A stretch of 64,000 bases of DNA, from NCBI RefSeq assembly GCF_047495495.1, contig NZ_CP179930.1, positions 1,240,001 to 1,304,000 on the forward strand, read 5' to 3'. Position 1 is the stretch's first letter. Each line of letters begins with the position of its first letter. The translations under genes and the position numbers were made by a program. Shown one piece after another: positions 35,988-44,333 of the stretch. This DNA is from Zymobacter sp047495495 (lineage in GTDB: Bacteria; Pseudomonadota; Gammaproteobacteria; Pseudomonadales; Halomonadaceae). The notes under the pieces were generated by a model. That model worked only from the letters and a program-made list of their open reading frames with translations. It ran no database searches and had not been told where the DNA came from.

Positions 35988-36905
35988 ATGACCGAACGCA
36001 ATGCAGTGCCTCTTCCCATTCAGGATGTAACGCCGACCACCGACGCGCTGGAGTGCATCGAAGCGCATGCCAGTGCGGGTGGAAGTTACCGGCGCTATCG
36101 CCACGCCTCTAAGGCGTTGGGCTGTGATATGACGTTCGGTATCTTTTTGCCGCCGCAGGCGGCCGATACCCCGTGCCCAGTGGTCTGGTGGCTGTCGGGG
36201 CTTACCTGCACGGATGAGAACTTTATGCAGAAGGCGGGCGCACATCGCGTGGCGGCCGAGCGAGGCGTTATTCTTGTCTGCCCGGATACCAGCCCCCGCA
36301 ATACGGGTATCGAAAGCGACGATGATCCGCTGTACCTCGGTGCTGGCGCTGGTTTCTACCTCAATGCGACTCAGGCACCGTGGCAGGCTCACTATCGGAT
36401 GTTCGATTACGTGACGGAAGAGTTGCCAGAACTGATACGCCAAAATTTCCCTGTTGCCGAGCGATGTTCGATTATGGGCCACTCCATGGGAGGTTTGGGA
36501 GCGCTGGTCTGTGGCCTACGGCTGCGCGATCGCTACTGTGCTATTTCTGCATTTGCTCCTATGGCACACCCGTCATCCGCCCCTTGGGGGCAGGCTGCAT
36601 TCGGCGCCTATTTGGGCAATGATCCTACGCTCTGGCTGGATTATGACCCCTGTGTATTGGTGCAGGAAGAGCTGTCTCCCGCTGATGCTATCCCCATTCT
36701 CATCGATCAGGGCGATGCCGATCAGTATCTGGATGAGCAGCTGTGTGCTGAAGATTTCCGTGATGCGTGCCTGAGTGCCAACTACCCACTGACACTGCGC
36801 TATCAGGCGGGCTATGATCACAGCTATTTCTTCGTGGCCTCCTTTATCGAAGAGCACCTGCATCATCATGCCGATGCCTTGTTTAAAGAGGACGGCACTT
36901 TTTAA
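35988..36905 (+). CDS. fghA: S-formylglutathione hydrolase
   Basis: Esterase-D-type alpha/beta hydrolase that releases formate and glutathione from S-formylglutathione. 305 residues from the ATG at 35988, which has AGGAG eight bases upstream. Catalytic triad: Ser in GHSMGGLGAL (about 165), Asp in IDQGDADQYL, His in AGYDHSYFF. The N-terminal 25 residues are longer than in the E. coli FrmB start (MELIEKHASFGG-like region begins at ALECIEAHASAGG). The stop overlaps the mtgA start (TAATG). Confidence 0.96.
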   Translation: MTERNAVPLPIQDVTPTTDALECIEAHASAGGSYRRYRHASKALGCDMTFGIFLPPQAADTPCPVVWWLSGLTCTDENFMQKAGAHRVAAERGVILVCPDTSPRNTGIESDDDPLYLGAGAGFYLNATQAPWQAHYRMFDYVTEELPELIRQNFPVAERCSIMGHSMGGLGALVCGLRLRDRYCAISAFAPMAHPSSAPWGQAAFGAYLGNDPTLWLDYDPCVLVQEELSPADAIPILIDQGDADQYLDEQLCAEDFRDACLSANYPLTLRYQAGYDHSYFFVASFIEEHLHHHADALFKEDGTF

Positions 36906-37606
36906 TGGCGACTCGGATAGGCATGCTGCTGCGCAGCGGCGTGCGTTGGGCCATTCAGCTGATCGTCGGTTGGCTGGCGCTGTGCGGCGCATTGATACTG
37001 CTGTTTCGCTGGGTGCCCGTACCGTTCACTGCAGTGATGCTAGAGCAGGCCTTGCTGTCGCGCAGTGGTTGGCAGCATCAGTGGGTTCCCTACGAGCGCA
37101 TCAGTGATTCGCTCAAGCTGGCTGTCATTGCCTCCGAAGACCAGCGGTTCCCATGGCACCATGGGTTTGATACCCAGCAGATGTCGGATGCCTGGCAGGC
37201 ATGGCGGGAAGGGCGTTCTCTGCGCGGTGCCAGCACCATCAGCCAGCAGACCGCCAAAAACCTGTTGCTGTGGACTCACTCTGACTGGGCCCGCAAAGGG
37301 GCGGAAGTACCGCTGACGGCCATGATGGAGCTGAGCTGGCCGAAGCGCCGCATTCTCGAAGTGTATCTGAACAGCGCTGAGTGGGATGACGGTGTGTACG
37401 GCGCAGAAGCCGCCGCGCGCCACTATTTTCATACTTCCGCACAGGCTTTGACCACCGAACAGGCCATACGACTGGCCGCTATTCTGCCGGCGCCCCGCGT
37501 GTGGAGTCCGGTTCATCCCGATGCGCGTGTCCAGCAGCGCATGCACTGGATCGCTACACAGATGAGCCTTGTGGGCGGTAAGTCCTATCTGCGCACACTA
37601 CAATGA
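36905..37606 (+). CDS. mtgA: Monofunctional biosynthetic peptidoglycan transglycosylase
   Basis: Polymerises lipid II into glycan strands at the inner membrane (GT51). 233 residues. One N-terminal membrane helix (about 13-36), catalytic Glu in VIASEDQRFPWHHGFD, then GASTISQQTAKNLLLW and the second conserved Glu region KRRILEVYLNSAEWDDGVYGAEAAARHYF. It overlaps fghA by one base, so it appears co-translated with formaldehyde genes; the link is probably positional only. Confidence 0.96.
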   Translation: MATRIGMLLRSGVRWAIQLIVGWLALCGALILLFRWVPVPFTAVMLEQALLSRSGWQHQWVPYERISDSLKLAVIASEDQRFPWHHGFDTQQMSDAWQAWREGRSLRGASTISQQTAKNLLLWTHSDWARKGAEVPLTAMMELSWPKRRILEVYLNSAEWDDGVYGAEAAARHYFHTSAQALTTEQAIRLAAILPAPRVWSPVHPDARVQQRMHWIATQMSLVGGKSYLRTLQ

Positions 37607-37756
37607 AAGCGTTGGCCCATTCTTCGGTGACTCATTGATAAATAAGCGAGGTCGAACCGAGGACGAGTGAACTATCATCGCCAAGGGGATGCGGATAAGG
37701 TAGGCTTTCGCGCCGTGACCCAGAGACGGTCGATTCATCACAACTAGGAGTTAAGT

Positions 37757-38485
37757 GTGAACGAGATGTTTTCTTCTACCACGTCAAATACCAGCGATGT
37801 CTGGAAGGCGTGGGGAGTGCATGCCATTACTGCCAGCGGTGTCGTGCTGGGGTTGATGGCGGCCCTGGCCCTGTTTCAGGGACAGGCGGTCCAGTGCCTG
37901 CTGTGGCTGGGTGCGGCCATGATGGTCGATGGCATCGACGGTACTCTGGCGCGTCGCTACCGGGTCAAGGAAGTGCTGCCGCATTTCGATGGCGCCATTC
38001 TGGACATGGTCATCGACTATTTGACCTGGGCTTTCATTCCTGCCGTGTTCATCTTCACCTTTATTCCATTGCCGGCCGGCTGGGGGTTGTTGGCGACCAT
38101 CATCATTTTGCTGTCATCAATGTTCTGTTTCTGCAACGTACACATGAAAAGCCAGGACAACTATTTCGTCGGCTTCCCTGCCGCTTGGAATATTCTGGCC
38201 ATGTACCTGTTCGTGCTGCAGCTGCCGCCTTGGTGCTCGTTCGCTATCATTATGGTACTGGCCGTGTTGACCGTGACCAAGGTCAAGTTCCTGCACCCGT
38301 TCCGCGTTCAGACGCTGATGTCGCTGAACATCGTCGTCACGCTGCTGTGGTGTGTGTGTGCCACCGTACTGGTATGCGGCATCGACTTCTACCCCAGTGT
38401 AATGAAATGGCTGTGGCTGGCGACCTCACTGTACTTTGCCGGTATGTGTGGTTGGCGTACTGCCATCGAATGGCGACAGCGCTAA
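37757..38485 (+). CDS. pcs: Phosphatidylcholine synthase
   Basis: Integral membrane CDP-alcohol phosphotransferase that condenses CDP-diacylglycerol with choline to form phosphatidylcholine. 242 residues, about eight hydrophobic helices. The signature with spaced Asp residues is present in DGIDGTLARRY then FDGAILDMVIDY, including the extended spacing typical of Pcs. WGVHAITASGVVLGL at the N-terminus is also Pcs-like. GTG start at 37757 with AGGAG six bases upstream. Pcs is found in choline-exploiting or host-associated bacteria and halophiles. Followed by a bidirectional terminator. Confidence 0.92.
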   Translation: MNEMFSSTTSNTSDVWKAWGVHAITASGVVLGLMAALALFQGQAVQCLLWLGAAMMVDGIDGTLARRYRVKEVLPHFDGAILDMVIDYLTWAFIPAVFIFTFIPLPAGWGLLATIIILLSSMFCFCNVHMKSQDNYFVGFPAAWNILAMYLFVLQLPPWCSFAIIMVLAVLTVTKVKFLHPFRVQTLMSLNIVVTLLWCVCATVLVCGIDFYPSVMKWLWLATSLYFAGMCGWRTAIEWRQR

Positions 38486-38502
38486 AGCGCCGAACCGTAC
38501 GC

Positions 38503-38539
38503 AATGAAAAAGCCCGGCCTAATGCCGGGCTTTTTCATT
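38503..38539. terminator. Bidirectional intrinsic terminator after pcs
   Basis: Perfect palindrome: AATGAAAAAGCCCGGC / GCCGGGCTTTTTCATT around a CTAAT loop. Confidence 0.93.
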
Positions 38540-38935
38540 GCAGGATGATCTTTTTCGGGACGTTGCCTAACTACGATCAAATCCAGCCCCGCAGCCTTAC
38601 CAATCAATTAAATGGTTTCAGCAATGCTGTACTGCGAGTCGCTTTTGAGAACAGGGCTTTTCGAGGCGTCACCATGACGAAAATCACTCTCGACAAGTTC
38701 GCCTTCAATGTCACACAACAATGTCACACAACGCTAGGCGTAAACAGGCGAACTTAGAGCATGTTTTATAACGCCAATGCCCATGTCATTAAAAAGACGT
38801 CAAACCATAAAATTGCGCTAGGAACCGTCTAGTTTAGAAAGGGCAAAAGTAATCGCTCAGGTTATGAAGCAGTTTCTTAAGGGTACCCTGCGACTTACTA
38901 AATACTCCGCTCTGCGATGATTTGTGCCAATGCGG
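38540..38935. other. Non-coding stretch with a 13-base tandem duplication
   Basis: No gene. AATGTCACACAAC is present twice in tandem at 38709-38734. Composition and scattered oligonucleotides are reminiscent of insertion-sequence ends, but no inverted repeats or transposase can be shown. Confidence 0.45.
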
Positions 38936-39283
38936 CTATGCTTTCTCTGTGTCTATGGTCGTGCCGTCGAGCATTTCTGCTCCGGCGCGTTCGGACAGGG
39001 CGAGGTAAATGCTGGCGGCTAGTGCGGTGACACGATGCGCCTCACTTGCGGCAAGGATTAGGTGATCGCCGGGTTCCAAGATGTGGTCGTTGACCTGCAG
39101 GCGGCCTTCAATGACGTGGATCTGTTCCCAGCCAGGGTGCCGATGCGGCGGCAAGCTTGCGCCTGTTTCGAGTCTGAGCAAGGTATGACCACCACCTTGA
39201 TCGTTGTGCCACAGCGGAGCGTAGGTGATGCCAGAGTACGGTGTGGGGCGGTAGGTTCGATGGGCTTTGCTGTCGTAGTGCAT
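38936..39283 (-). CDS. Cupin-domain protein (ChrR-like cupin)
   Basis: Single small double-stranded beta-helix domain of 115 residues. The metal-binding motif 1 HRHPGWEQIHVIEGRL (His, His, Glu) and motif 2 LEPGDHLILAASEAHRV (terminal His) are intact, so a bound metal is expected. Similar to cupins of anti-sigma factor ChrR and stress-response families; the substrate is unknown. ATG at 39283 is chosen for AGGAG six bases upstream; in-frame codons to 39361 lack such a site. Confidence 0.82.
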   Translation of the reverse strand: MHYDSKAHRTYRPTPYSGITYAPLWHNDQGGGHTLLRLETGASLPPHRHPGWEQIHVIEGRLQVNDHILEPGDHLILAASEAHRVTALAASIYLALSERAGAEMLDGTTIDTEKA

Positions 39284-40122
39284 GGAATCTCCTCGCATCA
39301 TGTAGGCTTCGCCCTTGGCCGCGATATCTGTTGCCAAGAAAAATAGAGTATTCCTGAACACTGTCAGTTTTTGTCAGCAGTGTTCAATGGGGCAGTGGCG
39401 TGTTTTTTCCTTGTTCTCATCATTGGGCGAGCCGTGCAACACGGCAGAGGGTAATGCTCAGGTTGAGATTCAGTCGACAGCGTTTGATGGATGAGGAAGT
39501 GACACAGCGTGCTGTAACGCAGCGCTCATGATCGAAGATGCCCAGTGTGAATGGCTAGCCCATGTACGGTTGCCGCAGTCGTTGCCTTCACGGTAGCCAA
39601 AGGTGAACTTTAAATTCTCGTAGATGGCATGATGCAGCACCTGCTTGCGCCTTGTGCGGTTTCGGCGAGCCCGTCTGCTTCGGCGCGATGAGGTAGTGGA
39701 ATTCATCGTCCTCTTCACGCTCTTCCAACAGCGTATGCCTCAGAAAGCGGCAGAAGTTGGGTATGCCAGTCCAGATTCCTGCTCGATATGTGAAGGTATC
39801 AGCAGCAATTGCAGCACACTCGGTCTTACTATGTAGCCCAAGCATGGCGTGCGCTTGGTGGCGCTGCCTTGTACTACCGATGGCATCATGGTTTTCCACG
39901 CTGCCTGCTAGGCCGCGATTACGCTTTGCCGCAAGAGGCTAGGTTCGTATGACCATTGCTTCGGCTTGACGTGGCAGACTGAATGACCGCGTTTAGTCCT
40001 CAACACCCGTAGTTTGTCGCCTTTACATCACGGATGACGGTTCACCAAGACATGTCCAGTCCTCTTGGCGCTTGAGTGGTGACATGACTGCCTTGTCAGC
40101 TGAAACGTGTTCTAGGCGTGGT
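39284..40122. other. Decayed intergenic region with gene fragments
   Basis: About 840 bases without an intact gene. It contains a copied tusA 3' fragment (separate entry) on the minus strand embedded in other broken minus-strand frames (39470-39718 and 39588-39899) that show protein-like but unrecognised stretches such as IYENLKFTFGYREGNDCGN. Probably the debris of recombination or of a lost mobile element. Confidence 0.55.
39669..39764 (-). pseudogene. Duplicated 3' fragment of tusA
   Basis: 96 bases on the minus strand translate to IPNFCRFLRHTLLEERE, DDEFHYLIAPKQTG, nearly identical in DNA and protein to the last third of tusA at 44102-44197 (VPNFCRFLGHTLLEERE, GDEFYYLIALKQTD). By eye about nine in ten bases match, in the opposite orientation and 4.4 kb away. 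The catalytic-Cys half of TusA is absent, so the copy cannot work as TusA. Confidence 0.85.
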
Positions 40123-40686
40123 CTACAGGGTTCGCTCACCCGGTTCTTTTTCACGAATTACTAGCGCATGTTTTGAGTAGCAGACGCTGTTGTCGGGAAT
40201 GTTCTTATTAATGAAGGCCGCCGCACCGATGGTGACGTTATTGCCTATCTGGAGATTGTCTCCGACGATGCAGACGTTTGCGCCTACCGATACGTTATCG
40301 CCCAGCGTGATACGGCTGATATCGGGTGAGGCTGCGCCGATGGTGGTGTTCTGGCGGAGGGTGCAGTTTGCGCCGATATGGGTGTGTTTGTTGATGACGA
40401 TGCCGCTGAAGTGGCGGATGCGTAGTCCGGGACCGATACGGGTTCCCAGTTCGATATCGCAGCCATAGGCATAGTAGAGGCGGTGGGTGATCCTCTGCGC
40501 CAGCCAGTGCCGCGCGGGGGAAGGGGACGTGTGGAGGTATTCGGCGAGCCGCCAGAGAAAATAGAAGCGCTTTTCCTTTTCGCAAAGCAGTCGTCCGGCA
40601 ATCGCCCACCATGAGAATGTGAGGCGCTTTCTCAGCACTTCGGCCTTCAGACAGCGCTTCAGGTGAGCATAGCAAGGGGAGGCCAC
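40123..40686 (-). CDS. CysE/serine-acetyltransferase-like hexapeptide acyltransferase
   Basis: Left-handed beta-helix O-acyltransferase, 187 residues. N-terminal helical region about 1-80, then hexapeptide turns GCDIELGTRIGPGLRI, HFSGIVINKHTHIGANC and repeated IG/VG turns to about 170; the catalytic-region His pair of CysE (GTGIDIGHATGIVIG in true CysE) is represented by RIRHFSGIVI. Shorter than CysE (273 residues) and lacking its N-terminal domain, so it may acetylate a sugar or polysaccharide instead of serine. GTG start at 40686 with AGGAG six bases upstream. Located downstream of pyrB, separated by a terminator. Confidence 0.8.
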   Translation of the reverse strand: MASPCYAHLKRCLKAEVLRKRLTFSWWAIAGRLLCEKEKRFYFLWRLAEYLHTSPSPARHWLAQRITHRLYYAYGCDIELGTRIGPGLRIRHFSGIVINKHTHIGANCTLRQNTTIGAASPDISRITLGDNVSVGANVCIVGDNLQIGNNVTIGAAAFINKNIPDNSVCYSKHALVIREKEPGERTL

Positions 40687-40718
40687 GGTCTACTCCTATC
40701 ATGCTGTCCATATAAAGC

Positions 40719-40748
40719 AGAAAACGATGCGCCCGTGTTGGCGCATCG
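40719..40748 (-). terminator. Intrinsic terminator of pyrB
   Basis: CGATGCGCC/GGCGCATCG stem; on the minus strand followed by TTTTCTGC. Confidence 0.8.
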
Positions 40749-40764
40749 TCGGTCGTGATCGCTT

Positions 40765-41793
40765 TTAGACGCGGTCGTTGACACCCAGGCGTGAGGGCAC
40801 TTTCCAAGTGACATCACGCAGACTGCCTTCGATCAGATGATCGACTTCCAGCAGTTTAGCGAAGATGGCCATGCGCACGGGAATACCGTTGTCGGTCTGG
40901 CGGAAGATGGCCAGACGAGGGTCGGTATCTAGGTCGGTGGAAAGGTCGTGAGCGCCAGGGCGGCTGTCGCGCGGCAGCGGGTGCATGATGATGGTTTGCG
41001 GCGTAGCGCGGCGATCCATGAAGGCACGATTGACATGGTAGGCCTCAGGGCGGCCGGAGAATACATCGTGCATTTCTTCAGTAAAGCGTTCTTTCTGTAT
41101 GCGGGTGGCATATACCACATCAATGGCGGTCGTTACGTCATCAAGGCTGTCGAGAATGTCGACGCGGTGTCCGCGGGCCATCAACATCTCGATCAGGCTG
41201 ATCGGCATTTCGAGCGATGGTGGAGCCACGAGCGTGAAGTGCATCGGGGCGTGCAGCGACAGCAGCTTAGCCAGTGAGTGCACGGTGCGCCCGTATTTCA
41301 GGTCGCCCGTCATCAGAATATGCGCACCAGCGACTGTCTTGCCGATGCGCGCGAACTCCTTGCGGATCGTATAAAGGTCGAGCAGTGCTTGGCTTGGGTG
41401 TTCGCCCGGGCCATCACCGCCGTTGATGACCGGCACGTTGATCGCGCTTGCGAACTCCGCCACCGAGCCACGATCGGGGTGGCGCATCACGATGGCATCC
41501 ACGTAGCCTGCAATCACGCGGCTGGTATCGGCCAGCGATTCCCCCTTGGCCATTGAGGAGAAGGTGAAGCCAGTGGTATCGCATACTGTGCCACCCAAGC
41601 GACAGAAGGCGGTGTTAAAACTGATACGTGTACGCGTACTGGCTTCGAAGAATAGGTTACCCAGTACGGCCCCTTCCAGTATGCGAGTGACCTTCTGACG
41701 GCGCGCGACGGGTTCCAGCCGTTCGGCAATCGAGAACAGCTCGTCCAGAGCATCCAAGTTAAGGTCATCGACGGAGAGGAGATGAGGAGTCAT
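40765..41793 (-). CDS. pyrB: Aspartate carbamoyltransferase catalytic chain
   Basis: Transfers carbamoyl phosphate to aspartate, first committed step of pyrimidine synthesis. 342 residues. Carbamoyl-phosphate-binding FFEASTRTRISFNTAF (about 50-65), Lys in SMAKGESLADT, HPSQALLDLYTI, and IIMHPLPR are present. It lacks a neighbouring pyrI or a dihydroorotase-like pyrC', so the oligomeric class cannot be read from context. The 386-base upstream region may contain a regulatory leader. Confidence 0.95.
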   Translation of the reverse strand: MTPHLLSVDDLNLDALDELFSIAERLEPVARRQKVTRILEGAVLGNLFFEASTRTRISFNTAFCRLGGTVCDTTGFTFSSMAKGESLADTSRVIAGYVDAIVMRHPDRGSVAEFASAINVPVINGGDGPGEHPSQALLDLYTIRKEFARIGKTVAGAHILMTGDLKYGRTVHSLAKLLSLHAPMHFTLVAPPSLEMPISLIEMLMARGHRVDILDSLDDVTTAIDVVYATRIQKERFTEEMHDVFSGRPEAYHVNRAFMDRRATPQTIIMHPLPRDSRPGAHDLSTDLDTDPRLAIFRQTDNGIPVRMAIFAKLLEVDHLIEGSLRDVTWKVPSRLGVNDRV

Positions 41794-42179
41794 CGGCAGG
41801 CACTCTTTCTGCTGGAGAATGGTTTTTCTGCGTGGACATGCATGCCCGAATCACCGGTGCGGCGGTTCGAATCGCTGTGGGTGGCGATATCTCCTGCCCG
41901 GCGACGAAACGTCGGCAGGAGGGCAGCCCAGTGTAGCCAGTCACCCGCAGCGGGAAAACCCTGCATGCCATAAAAAGCACATTCTTTTTTTACGGGTAGG
42001 CAAAAAATCATGGCCGTAGACGCACAGGAACAACCTGCTGAATTCATGGTGATAAATAGCGATAATAGACCGAAGATCCCGTTGTTGCTCCGGCAATCAC
42101 ACTACCGCCTGGGAACTATCCTGTGTGGCTACCGTCAGACACACTGTATCCCACACGATCCGATATTCTGGAGGATTTG
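41794..42179. promoter_or_regulatory. Divergent upstream region of pyrB and the DUF4168 gene
   Basis: 386 bases between divergent starts, holding both promoters. On the pyrB side a TACACT -10-like hexamer lies near 41932. A 71-codon frame on the minus strand (41980-41765) runs into pyrB and could be a leader peptide, but no attenuator hairpin with a T-run is seen. No gene called. Confidence 0.4.
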
Positions 42180-42572
42180 ATGAAACGGACGACCGCTATT
42201 CTGTCAGCGGCACTGCTCTCTTCGGGTATTCTGGCAGCCGCACCGAGTGTCATGGCGGCACCTGCCCCCCAAGCCGCTAGCCAGCAGAGCGGTGCTGTGG
42301 CCGCGAACTTCACTGACCAGCAACTGCAGGACTTCTCTTCTGCAGCGGTCAAGATCTCCGAGATCACGCAGACCTATACACCGCAGTTGCAGAAAGCGGG
42401 TGATGATGCTCAGCAGCATGAAAGCATCCTGCGTGAAGCCAACAGCAAGATGATCAAAGCGGTTGAAAGCTCCGGTCTTCAGGTGGAAGAGTTTAATCGT
42501 ATTGGTCAGGCGATCCAGCAGGATCCTCAGCTGCTGAAGCGCGTACAGGCAATGGCCCAGCCGCGCAAGTAA
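42180..42572 (+). CDS. Secreted DUF4168-domain protein
   Basis: 130-residue exported protein of unknown function. Signal peptide about residues 1-26 (basic KRTT, hydrophobic AILSAALLSSGILAAA, cleavage after VMA). The mature part is helical: FTDQQLQDFSSAAVKISEI, then a long Gln/Glu-rich helix, then VEEFNRIGQAIQQDPQLLKRV, the DUF4168 signature. GGAGG seven bases before the ATG at 42180. Expressed divergently from pyrB. Confidence 0.85.
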   Translation: MKRTTAILSAALLSSGILAAAPSVMAAPAPQAASQQSGAVAANFTDQQLQDFSSAAVKISEITQTYTPQLQKAGDDAQQHESILREANSKMIKAVESSGLQVEEFNRIGQAIQQDPQLLKRVQAMAQPRK

Positions 42573-42790
42573 CGCTCAGGCATGCGGTATCATGAACGCT
42601 CTCGTACTTCGGTGCGGGAGCGTTGTCGCATCTGGACGTTGTCGTATCTGGACGCTGTTGAACCCAAGCGTTGTCTCATCCAGAGGACGCAGGGCTGAGC
42701 GATGCGGGCAGAATGCGGTACACTGGGCGCTTTATCGTTTTGATTCTGTCGGTTCGGCAGCGTATCTGCTTCAGGAGTGTCGTGGTTCCT

Positions 42791-43888
42791 ATGTCTGAGT
42801 CCTCTTCTTTGGTGCCCAATGCGTGGCTGCTGTACTGCCGCCCGGGGTTCGAACATGACCTGGTTGCCGAGCTGTGTGCAAAGCTAGAGGCAAAGGGCAG
42901 TGACGCTGTCGACCACCTTGAGTGGCAGATGGATCCCTTCAGCGGCTATGTGTGTGCAAGCCTGCCTGCGGGCGAGCCTGCCAATGTGCTGCATCAGGCG
43001 TTGCGGTTGAACCATCTGATTTTTGCCCGTCAGACGCTGGTGGCATTGCCACCATTGACCGCTCTGGCACCGGATGATCGCATCGGACCGATCGTTGAAC
43101 AGGTACTGGCCAGTGGCTGGAGCTTCGAGTCGATCTGCTCTGAGCAACCCGACACCAATGAAGGCAAGGCGTTGTCTGGGCTGGGGAAAGCACTACAGCG
43201 TCCGCTGGAAAGCGTGCTGCGCAAGCGGGGCGCACTCAAACGACGGGCGGGCAAGCGCCAGTTGCACCTATTCTGGACCGCCGGTAATGCCGTTCAGGTG
43301 GCCATGAGTTTTCCCGGCAATCGCAGTGAATTCCCCAATGGCATTCGTCATCTGCGCTTCCCGCACGAAGCGCCTAGCCGTTCCACGCTCAAGCTGGAAG
43401 AGGCTTGGCACGAGTTCCTGCCGCGTGATCGCTGGGAGGACGCGCTGTATGATGGTGCTATGGCCGCAGACCTTGGGGCGGCGCCTGGGGGCTGGACCTA
43501 TCAGCTGGTACAGAAGGGGATGCATGTCTATGCCATCGACAATGGTCCCATGTCACCTGCACTAATGAAGACCGGGCAGGTCGAGCACCTGCGCGAAGAC
43601 GGTTTTGTGTGGACACCGCCAGTGCCGCTGCAATGGCTGGTGTGCGATATCGTCGATCGCCCCGAACGCGTTATCCGTATGATTGAGCGCTGGCTATTGT
43701 CGCGTTGGTGCCGCTTCTCTGTGTTCAACCTCAAGCTACCCATGAATCGCCGCTGGGAAGAAGTGTCGATGTGTCTTGACGGTCTGGAAGAACGCTTGCA
43801 CGAAGCGGGCATAACGCATGTGATGCGCTGCCGCCACTTGTACCACGACCGTGAAGAAGTGACCGTTTTCGTCGAACTGATGGATTAA
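42791..43888 (+). CDS. rlmM: 23S rRNA (cytidine2498-2'-O)-methyltransferase RlmM
   Basis: Methylates C2498 in the peptidyl-transferase loop before ribosome assembly. 365 residues. N-terminal THUMP-like domain (about 1-150; LLYCRPGFEHDLVAEL), Rossmann RNA methyltransferase domain with SAM motif ADLGAAPGGWTYQL (about 227-240), catalytic Asp-Lys region LVCDIVDRP and FNLKLPM. ATG at 42791 with CAGGAG 14 bases upstream; a start at 42671 would add 40 non-homologous residues. tusA follows after 61 bases. Confidence 0.95.
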   Translation: MSESSSLVPNAWLLYCRPGFEHDLVAELCAKLEAKGSDAVDHLEWQMDPFSGYVCASLPAGEPANVLHQALRLNHLIFARQTLVALPPLTALAPDDRIGPIVEQVLASGWSFESICSEQPDTNEGKALSGLGKALQRPLESVLRKRGALKRRAGKRQLHLFWTAGNAVQVAMSFPGNRSEFPNGIRHLRFPHEAPSRSTLKLEEAWHEFLPRDRWEDALYDGAMAADLGAAPGGWTYQLVQKGMHVYAIDNGPMSPALMKTGQVEHLREDGFVWTPPVPLQWLVCDIVDRPERVIRMIERWLLSRWCRFSVFNLKLPMNRRWEEVSMCLDGLEERLHEAGITHVMRCRHLYHDREEVTVFVELMD

Positions 43889-43949
43889 CTGCTGTGTTAG
43901 ATCGCGCACGCAACAAGTGATGCGCGGTGCATATCAAGGGAGAGATGCC

Positions 43950-44201
43950 ATGAGCGATGGCTTGCCCACGCCAGATGCCGTTTTGGACACCCGTGGGCTT
44001 TATTGCCCCGAGCCTGTCATGATGATGCATAATCAGGTGCGGGATATGGCTCAAGGTCAGGTTTTGGCGGTTCGTGCAACCGACCCGGCCACTCAGCGTG
44101 ACGTACCCAACTTCTGCCGCTTTCTGGGACATACGCTACTGGAAGAGCGTGAAGAGGGCGATGAATTCTACTACCTCATCGCCTTGAAGCAGACGGATTA
44201 G
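43950..44201 (+). CDS. tusA: Sulfur carrier protein TusA
   Basis: Receives persulfide sulfur from IscS and passes it to the TusBCD relay for 2-thiouridine of tRNA, and to molybdenum cofactor synthesis. 83 residues. Active Cys in DTRGLYCPEPVMMMH (about residue 20), C-terminal strand VPNFCRFLGHTLLEER typical. ATG at 43950 with AGGGAGA upstream. A 96-base piece of its 3' end is duplicated in inverse orientation at 39.7 kb. Confidence 0.95.
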   Translation: MSDGLPTPDAVLDTRGLYCPEPVMMMHNQVRDMAQGQVLAVRATDPATQRDVPNFCRFLGHTLLEEREEGDEFYYLIALKQTD

Positions 44202-44272
44202 CGTCGCATGGTGCTTACCGCGCTCACGTTGTAACGTGATCACGGTATAGATAAGGCCGTCGAGGCAGAAAC

Positions 44273-44307
44273 AATGAAGCCCGGCACATGACGTGCCGGG
44301 CTTCTGT
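44273..44307. terminator. Terminator hairpin between tusA and the MATE gene
   Basis: Perfect GAAGCCCGGCAC/GTGCCGGGCTTC stem, loop ATGAC, between convergent genes; T-runs on either side are short. Confidence 0.75.
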
Positions 44308-44333
44308 CGTTATAGGCTGAGCTCTCTGGTGAC

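Noticed and set aside
38540..38935. Insertion sequence remnant
   Set aside because: A 13-base direct duplication is present but no terminal inverted repeats or transposase codons can be shown.
41850..41890. tRNA-like GGTTCGAATC sequence
   Set aside because: No acceptor or anticodon stems can be drawn around it.
41765..41980. pyrB leader peptide with attenuator
   Set aside because: The frame overlaps pyrB and there is no hairpin plus T-run between it and pyrB as needed for attenuation.
42671..42790. N-terminal extension of RlmM
   Set aside because: The extra 40 codons show no family resemblance and the Shine-Dalgarno lies before the ATG at 42791.
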